Source of the DNA: a virus
DNA length: 30,895 nucleotides
IMG/VR virus record: IMGVR_UViG_3300044970_001249
Coordinates: 1-30,895 of that record
Reading direction: 5' to 3' (one strand)
The notes beneath the pieces were generated by a model. It was not told the DNA's origin, made no database searches, and saw only the letters and a program-made list of their open reading frames with translations. How positions within the stretch are numbered: the stretch's first letter is position 1; each line of letters begins with the position of its first letter. The translations under genes and the position numbers were made by a program. Positions 26,431 to 30,895 of the stretch are shown here, in pieces.

Positions 26431-26465
26431 AGTTGCAGTATGGCATGTAATGGGCTAGGATGCAA
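26431..26465 (-). promoter_or_regulatory. Leaderless promoter
   Basis: -35 TTGCAT, 17 bp, -10 CATACT, 6 nt to ATG 26430. Confidence 0.75.
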
Positions 26466-26500
26466 CTTGTCGGAATCACAAAGTAGATACGGAGACAGCA

Positions 26501-26926
26501 ATGGCAATCACGCCGACAACAATCGTGGGAAATCTCACAGCAGACCCACAACTCAAGTTCACCGCTGGTGGAAAGGCACAACTGACTTTCTCGCTCGCAG
26601 TGAATGACAACTACACCAACCAAGATGGCGACAAGGTCGAAAAGACTGCGTACTTCAATGTTGTTGCATGGGGTTACACCGCAGAGAACGCTGCGAACAT
26701 TCTTGAAAAGGGAATGGGCGTAATCGTGGTCGGGACTCTCGACCAGCGTTCATGGGACGACAAGGAAACTGGTCAGAAGCGTTCAACCGTCGAAATCAAA
26801 GCGATGGAGATTGGCGCTCGTGTCGGTTCACTTGAGTCAGTCACCCGTCGTAAGTCCAATCAGGGCGATTCGTCCAGCAAGCCAGCACCGAAGCGTGTAA
26901 CGGTTCCAGCAGACGAACCTTTCTAA
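26501..26926 (+). CDS. ssb: Single-stranded DNA-binding protein
   Basis: 141 aa. OB-fold pattern: TTIVGNLTADPQLKFT, LTFSLAVND, KTAYFNVVAWGYTAENA, LEKGMGVIVVGTLDQRSW. A short disordered linker ends in the acidic tip PADEPF, the usual docking peptide for repair proteins. Shorter than host SSBs, as in phages. Shine-Dalgarno GGAG 7 nt before ATG. Followed by a strong terminator. Confidence 0.95.
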   Translation: MAITPTTIVGNLTADPQLKFTAGGKAQLTFSLAVNDNYTNQDGDKVEKTAYFNVVAWGYTAENAANILEKGMGVIVVGTLDQRSWDDKETGQKRSTVEIKAMEIGARVGSLESVTRRKSNQGDSSSKPAPKRVTVPADEPF

Positions 26927-26957
26927 ATCGTTAAACCGCATTAGCGGAACATCTGCG

Positions 26958-26992
26958 AACCCCGTCCAGTACCCCCTGCTGGATGGGGTTTT
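26958..26992 (+). terminator. Intrinsic terminator after ssb
   Basis: AACCCCGTCCAG (26958-26969) pairs with CTGGATGGGGTT (26979-26990), 12 bp with one G-U, then T-run to 26992. The stem foot resembles that of the small-RNA terminator at 19210. Confidence 0.9.
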
Positions 26993-26995
26993 CGC

Positions 26996-27007
26996 TATTA
27001 TGCGTTT
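26996..27007 (+). promoter_or_regulatory. TATTAT -10 with leaderless spacing, fused to terminator
   Basis: TATTAT (26996-27001), 6 nt, GTG 27008. No -35 match; directly follows the terminator, as at 17955. Confidence 0.55.
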
Positions 27008-27427
27008 GTGACGACAGAACATCGCAAAGCCCCGCGTCGCGAAGTAGTTGAGATACGAAGAGTCGGCGGTTGGGGAAAAGTTAAATACCATCATGTGCTT
27101 TCGTGCGGTCACATGGAGACACGACCGAGAGCATCTACATCGCCAAAACTTGCATGCGTTGAATGTCTACGCACGGAGACACGAGTATCCGAAATGAAAG
27201 CGATACCACCTCCTGTCAGATTGCCAGTTGCGTCAGACGATGAAATGGCAACAGCAGAAACAGAGTTCTCTTTGATGCGTGCAACCATTGCTACGAGATT
27301 TGGTGTACCAACTGAGTCTGTTGATTTGGTAACAACGGATGACACTGGTATTCTTCGTGTTCGTTATGCGACAGTGTTCCTCACTGAAAAAGATGTGAAT
27401 CGCATAACAAACAACAGGGAGGCATAG
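27008..27427 (+). CDS. Hypothetical zinc-site protein
   Basis: 139 aa from GTG 27008. HHVLSCGHMETRP...ACVECLR is a C-x2-H / C-x2-C zinc site common in actinophage proteins. The C-terminal part is a helical alpha/beta region. Overlaps the WhiB gene by 1 nt (TAGTG). Confidence 0.75.
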   Translation: MTTEHRKAPRREVVEIRRVGGWGKVKYHHVLSCGHMETRPRASTSPKLACVECLRTETRVSEMKAIPPPVRLPVASDDEMATAETEFSLMRATIATRFGVPTESVDLVTTDDTGILRVRYATVFLTEKDVNRITNNREA

Positions 27428-27780
27428 TGGGTCAAGGTGTGTTTGCTCCGGAAGACGGGGCCTGTAAGGGTTATCCGACCGAATGGTGGTTTCCACTTCA
27501 AAAAACAGGCAAGCGTGATGAACTGATTCGTCTTCGTGAATCAACGCAAAAAGCAAAAACGATTTGTATTGGTTGTTCACACAAGCAAGAATGTCTTGAG
27601 TATTCACTACAGTGGGAACCGTGGGGTATTTGGGGTGGACTTGACGAACAAGAGCGTGCTCGCCTTCGCTGGGAGCGCAAAGTGAATCTTGGTAGAGAGG
27701 GCAGAATCGTCTTCAAGGGAGTCGGCTTGCGGGACGCAAACGGCGGAGAGTTTTTGTTGGAGAGGGCTGCAAAGCAGTGA
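27427..27780 (+). CDS. WhiB-family Fe-S transcription factor
   Basis: 117 aa from GTG 27427. The four Fe-S ligands are Cys13, Cys47, Cys50 and Cys56 (CIGCSHKQEC), followed by the WhiB hallmark GIWGGLDEQERARLR. WhiB proteins bind a [4Fe-4S] cluster and act with the primary sigma factor; phage copies can alter host transcription. A basic C-terminal tail may touch DNA. GTGA overlap with the primase gene. Confidence 0.93.
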   Translation: MGQGVFAPEDGACKGYPTEWWFPLQKTGKRDELIRLRESTQKAKTICIGCSHKQECLEYSLQWEPWGIWGGLDEQERARLRWERKVNLGREGRIVFKGVGLRDANGGEFLLERAAKQ

Positions 27781-29477
27781 CACTTCAACACACAGATGAT
27801 TTTCTCTCTCGTCTAAAAGGTGTTAGAGAAACAGCAAATGGATGGGAAGCACGATGCCCGTGTCGCAATGATGACGACAATCCATCGTTATCAATATCTG
27901 AAGACGAATCAACTGGCAATATTCTTGTTACATGTCATCGGGGCTCACCGTGTTCAACAAAGCAGATATGCGAATCTGCTGGTGTGACAATGGCTTCTTT
28001 GTTCCCTCCGCAAAAGAGAACGAAAGAAAAACTTGACTTAGTAAAGACATACAACTACAATGATGTTGATGGAACTTTATTGTTCCAAAAGTTGCGATAT
28101 GTAGACGGCGCTGGAAAGAAAACATTCAGACAACGCAAACCAGATGGTCGTGGTGGTTGGGAATACTCGTTAGGTGATACGCCAAAAGTTTTGTACAACC
28201 TGCCCGCCGTTGTAAAAGCAGTAGCAGACGGATACCCAATCTGGGTCGTTGAGGGAGAGAAAGATGCTGACACGCTTATTGAACTCGGCATTATCGCGAC
28301 CACGATGCCAGGCGGGGCTGGCAAGTGGCTCGACATACACACCGCTGTGCTTGCTGGTGCAGAAGTAGAAATCATCGCAGACAATGATGAACCAGGAATA
28401 GCGCATGCAAAGTTGGTGTTTGAAGAACTAACAAAGGCTGGATGTAGCGCAAACATATGGGCTACACCAAAGGGCAAAGATGTAAGCGAATACCTTGCTG
28501 TCGGTGGAAGCCTTGATGACTTCGTTGCTCTCGAATATGCGCCAAAGAACGAACCCGAGGCCCCGCCTCAGGCCGATGTCTTCTCCGACGCAAAGTCGAA
28601 GTTGGAGGCTCTCCTCATCAGGAGCGACCTCACCCCACAGCAGATTCTTGTCAGAGCGCAAGACATTGCTTTACTGGCAGCGAGGGATAAGCCGACCGAC
28701 TTCGGACGACTGGTTGATTGGGCTTCGTTTGTAAACGAGGGTGGAGACGATTCGTATGACTGGGTCATAGATGAACTCATTGAGCGTGGCGAGCGAGTAA
28801 TCGTTGTGGCGGCTGAGGGTGTCGGTAAAACAATGTTGGCACGGCAGGTAGCCATTCTCTCTGGTTGTGGGATACATCCGTTCACCTATCAAAAGATGAA
28901 ACAAATCAGGACATTGACGGTTGACCTTGAAAACCCAGAGCGAATCATCAGGAGAACATCTACCGCAATCATGAAGACTGCCCTCGCTCGTGGATACACG
29001 AATAACCCGTCTGCTCAACTGCTGGTCAAACCATCGGGGCTGGACCTGCTCAAACCCGAGGACAGAATGGTGTTGGAGAGGGCTATTGAGGACGCAAAGC
29101 CAGAGTTGCTTGTGATGGGTCCGCTGTACAAGGCGTTCATTGACCCAGGTGGTCGTACATCAGAAGCAGTCGCAGTAGAAGTCGCTCGTTATCTTGACTA
29201 CATCAGAGATGTGTACAAATGCGCCCTGTGGTTGGAACACCACGCACCACTCGGTGAAAGCATGACAAATCGCCAACTTCGCCCGTTTGGCTCCGCCGTG
29301 TGGTCCCGCTGGCCAGAGTTCGGCATCTCGCTCACACCAGACCTCACAGGAGGGCTTCATGTTTACGATGTACGACATTTCAGAGGTGCTCGTGACGAAC
29401 GCCCATTTCCTACTAAAATGAGGAGAGGAAAACTCTTCCCGTTTGAAGTGTTGGAATACGCCAAGGTGAACAAATGA
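27777..29477 (+). CDS. Primase-helicase (TOPRIM plus RecA-like ATPase)
   Basis: 566 aa from GTG 27777. A Cys/His cluster (CPC at 27-29, TCHRGSPC at 52-59) forms a zinc-binding start. TOPRIM motifs EGEKDAD (159-165) and DNDEPG (202-207) mark a DNA-primase-type catalytic domain. A linker leads to an AAA_25/RecA-like ATPase with AEGVGKT (346-352), VDLEN (about 382) and LLVMGPLYK (444-452), as in phage bifunctional primase-helicases. Main replication enzyme of this phage. Coupled to the next gene by an ATGA overlap. Confidence 0.92.
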   Translation: MTLQHTDDFLSRLKGVRETANGWEARCPCRNDDDNPSLSISEDESTGNILVTCHRGSPCSTKQICESAGVTMASLFPPQKRTKEKLDLVKTYNYNDVDGTLLFQKLRYVDGAGKKTFRQRKPDGRGGWEYSLGDTPKVLYNLPAVVKAVADGYPIWVVEGEKDADTLIELGIIATTMPGGAGKWLDIHTAVLAGAEVEIIADNDEPGIAHAKLVFEELTKAGCSANIWATPKGKDVSEYLAVGGSLDDFVALEYAPKNEPEAPPQADVFSDAKSKLEALLIRSDLTPQQILVRAQDIALLAARDKPTDFGRLVDWASFVNEGGDDSYDWVIDELIERGERVIVVAAEGVGKTMLARQVAILSGCGIHPFTYQKMKQIRTLTVDLENPERIIRRTSTAIMKTALARGYTNNPSAQLLVKPSGLDLLKPEDRMVLERAIEDAKPELLVMGPLYKAFIDPGGRTSEAVAVEVARYLDYIRDVYKCALWLEHHAPLGESMTNRQLRPFGSAVWSRWPEFGISLTPDLTGGLHVYDVRHFRGARDERPFPTKMRRGKLFPFEVLEYAKVNK

Positions 29478-30115
29478 GCAAACAAAATAAAGTCATGACC
29501 AGAGAGTTTCTGGCAGAACGGGACCTCCGTGTCTTCAAGATGCGTCAGGCTGGCGTTTCCGCTCAGGAGATAGCAAGAAGATTTGACATGTCAACCAGCG
29601 CAGTTAATATGGCTGTGCGCCGACAGTTGGAGAAGATGAACAAGGAGGCATTGCTCGCCTACCCAGAGGTTCTCCGCATGGAACTAGAGCGTTTGGATAA
29701 CTTACAAGCAGCCATTTGGCCTCTGACTCAGCATCGCAAGGTCAAGATGGATGACGGTACAGAAGTAGCCGTCGAGCCAGACATGAAGGCTGTACAACAG
29801 GTTTTGTCAATCATAGACAGAAGAGCAAAACTTCTCGGCATGGAACAGTCCTCGTCCAACAACATCAATGTCAACATGGACATCAGAAACACCGAAACAA
29901 CAATAAACGCAACTCTTGCCGGTGCTGCCGCCAGCCCCGCTGCCGTCAACGCCTTCGACCCAGAAACAGAGGCACGGAAACTGCTGGAAATCATGGGAGC
30001 ATCTGGCGTGCTGCCATCTGCTACTGTTACTGGAATATTGGCACAAGCAACAAGAAATGAAGAAGTCTTGATAGACTCAGACATTGTGGATGCGGAGATT
30101 ATCGATGAGCGATAA
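29474..30115 (+). CDS. Probable terminase small subunit (HTH)
   Basis: 213 aa. N-terminal HTH (RQAGVSAQEIARRFDMSTSA, VNMAVRRQL; about residues 24-53), then helices with LERLDNLQAAIW and VQQVLSIIDRRAKLLGM, the pattern of phage small terminase or related HTH proteins. The Asn/Thr/Ala-rich middle and acidic tail are unusual. It follows replication genes and precedes the window's right end, where packaging genes would be expected. Confidence 0.7.
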   Translation: MSKQNKVMTREFLAERDLRVFKMRQAGVSAQEIARRFDMSTSAVNMAVRRQLEKMNKEALLAYPEVLRMELERLDNLQAAIWPLTQHRKVKMDDGTEVAVEPDMKAVQQVLSIIDRRAKLLGMEQSSSNNINVNMDIRNTETTINATLAGAAASPAAVNAFDPETEARKLLEIMGASGVLPSATVTGILAQATRNEEVLIDSDIVDAEIIDER

Positions 30116-30410
30116 CAAGAACATAGAGGCTGCGTTAGAGAACGAGATTGCGCAGGGTCTACACATCTCCACGGAGTTGTCACCAGAGTCGGGTCCAGCG
30201 GACAAGACAGTTCTTATCCGTTTGACTGAGTACGACAGGGAGAGATGGAAGCAGGCTTCTGAGAAGATTGGCAAGACAATGTCTCAAATGATTCGTGAAG
30301 CAGTCAATGATTTTGTAACAGAAACAATCGACTGCACCCATCCAGTCAACATGCGTCGTTACTACCCGTGGTCGGAGTTCTGCCTGAAATGCGAGACGAG
30401 ACTGAGGTAA
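30105..30410 (+). CDS. Ribbon-helix-helix-like protein with C-terminal zinc site
   Basis: 101 aa. TVLIRLTEYDRERWKQASEKIG...TMSQMIREAVNDFV reads as a ribbon-helix-helix DNA-binding fold. The C-terminus (DCTHP...FCLKC) could bind zinc. Overlaps both neighbours. Probable transcriptional regulator. Confidence 0.75.
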   Translation: MSDNKNIEAALENEIAQGLHISTELSPESGPADKTVLIRLTEYDRERWKQASEKIGKTMSQMIREAVNDFVTETIDCTHPVNMRRYYPWSEFCLKCETRLR

Positions 30411-30577
30411 CGGGGCCCCTGCGTAAGGTGCCCCTCGCTGTCGCCGCGTATAGGTATGCGGCTTGCAAGAAATGCCCGCACATGCGCAAGTGGGGCAAGA
30501 AATGTAAGTTGTGCGGCTGTTTTCTGCTTACAAAAGTTGAGTACGAAATGGAGTCTTGCCCTCTCGGAAAGTGGTAA
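30389..30577 (+). CDS. Small zinc protein (DUF6171-like)
   Basis: 62 aa from ATG 30389. Core CKKCPHMRKWGKKCKLCGCF then ESCPLGKW matches a small Cys-rich family common in phages next to packaging or head genes. Overlaps the RHH gene by 22 nt in another frame. Confidence 0.8.
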   Translation: MRDETEVTGPLRKVPLAVAAYRYAACKKCPHMRKWGKKCKLCGCFLLTKVEYEMESCPLGKW

Positions 30578-30604
30578 TATGAACCTTCTTTGATGGAGGT
30601 GAGT

Positions 30605-30778
30605 ATGACCATTCTCTTTTTTGTTTTATCTATTGCGCTTGCTTGCCAGTGGGTCGCTATTGCAAGGCTCCATAGGAGAGTTGATTACATTCGTGCCGAA
30701 CTGGACAGACAGGCGGGGGCAATACGGGGTATGAAGTTGATTTTTCAGATGATGTCTAAGAAGGCAAGAAAAAAGTAG
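30605..30778 (+). CDS. Small membrane protein
   Basis: 57 aa, ATG 30605 with GGAGGTGAG 5 nt upstream. One TM helix (about residues 3-18), then a charged helix with RLHRRVDYIRAELDRQAGAI and a Lys/Arg tail, possibly a coiled-coil cytoplasmic part. A spanin- or holin-like role cannot be concluded from this. Confidence 0.7.
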   Translation: MTILFFVLSIALACQWVAIARLHRRVDYIRAELDRQAGAIRGMKLIFQMMSKKARKK

Positions 30779-30786
30779 AAATCTAA

Positions 30787-30895
30787 CTACTTGTTGCGGG
30801 CGTTGCGACCCGCTCTCTCAGCAGCCTCTGTGTTTCCAACGAACTGATTACCCGCGCGACTTCCCTTGATTTTCTTTCTATTCGTCGCTGCCCTC
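30787..30895 (-). CDS. Partial C-terminus of a leftward gene
   Basis: An open minus-strand frame enters from the right edge and ends at TAG 30787-30789. The visible 35 residues are basic and Asn/Gly/Ala-rich (GNQFVGNTEAAERAGRNARNK). Ends 8 nt from the convergent membrane-protein gene. Family not identifiable from this fragment. Confidence 0.5.
   Translation of the reverse strand, partial: RAATNRKKIKGSRAGNQFVGNTEAAERAGRNARNK

Noticed and set aside
2111-26465. CRISPR array
   Set aside because: The repeated ~35-bp units are separated by whole genes of varied length and carry promoter geometry; there are no uniform spacers or cas genes.

Overview
The window looks like part of an actinobacteriophage genome of moderate GC content, from the early/accessory and replication region up to the first packaging genes. 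The actinobacterial signs are a WhiB-type Fe-S regulator, an Rpf-type (resuscitation-promoting factor) muralytic protein, and start codons placed directly at the predicted transcription start (leaderless mRNAs). The phage signs are a primase-helicase, SSB, a DUF932 protein, a probable small terminase subunit, two tRNAs, and dozens of tiny ORFs that often overlap by 1-4 nt. The exact host cannot be read from the sequence.

Layout. 1-4789 is mostly leftward: a MoxR-like AAA+ ATPase with a VWA/HExxH partner protein (cut by the window edge), then small unknowns. A divergent promoter region lies near 4800. From 4903 to 24844 nearly everything runs rightward: about 55 small genes, many Cys-rich or membrane microproteins, interrupted by one leftward gene (16464-16634). 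This block also holds a predicted PD-(D/E)XK nuclease, two related winged-helix proteins, a SNF2-family helicase (20436-22361) and a DUF932 protein. A leftward segment follows (24846-26430): tRNA-Leu(UAG), tRNA-Lys(UUU), a small Zn protein, the Rpf-like lysin and an acidic protein. From 26501 on, rightward genes encode SSB, a Zn protein, WhiB, a primase-helicase, a small-terminase-like protein, an RHH protein and others.

The main unannotated structure is regulatory. Thirty-eight copies of one promoter (TTGNNN, 17 bp, CANAMT-type -10) lie throughout; in 37 the start codon or start-equivalent position is exactly 6 nt after the -10, so almost every gene or two-gene pair is its own leaderless transcription unit. 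Three copies have no convincing protein downstream. One drives a strongly structured ~250-nt RNA (6453-6702, closing helix of 20 pairs in 22 positions). One drives a ~125-nt RNA ending at a strong intrinsic terminator (19135-19259). One drives a ~45-nt hairpin transcript (9139-9181).

Other elements are layered on this. Five promoters carry a DnaA-box-like TGTGGATAA ending exactly 17 bp upstream of the -35, in tandem at 12-bp periodicity in four of them. A 13-bp asymmetric element, TTTCCGCCACCGT, occurs eight times in one orientation, usually right after stop codons (stoperator-like). A near-consensus parS sequence sits in a divergent promoter region. A heptamer, CGGGGCT, occurs about 50 times on both strands, roughly ten times more than base composition predicts, often as inverted pairs. 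Gene functions below rest on motif reading alone; no database search was possible.
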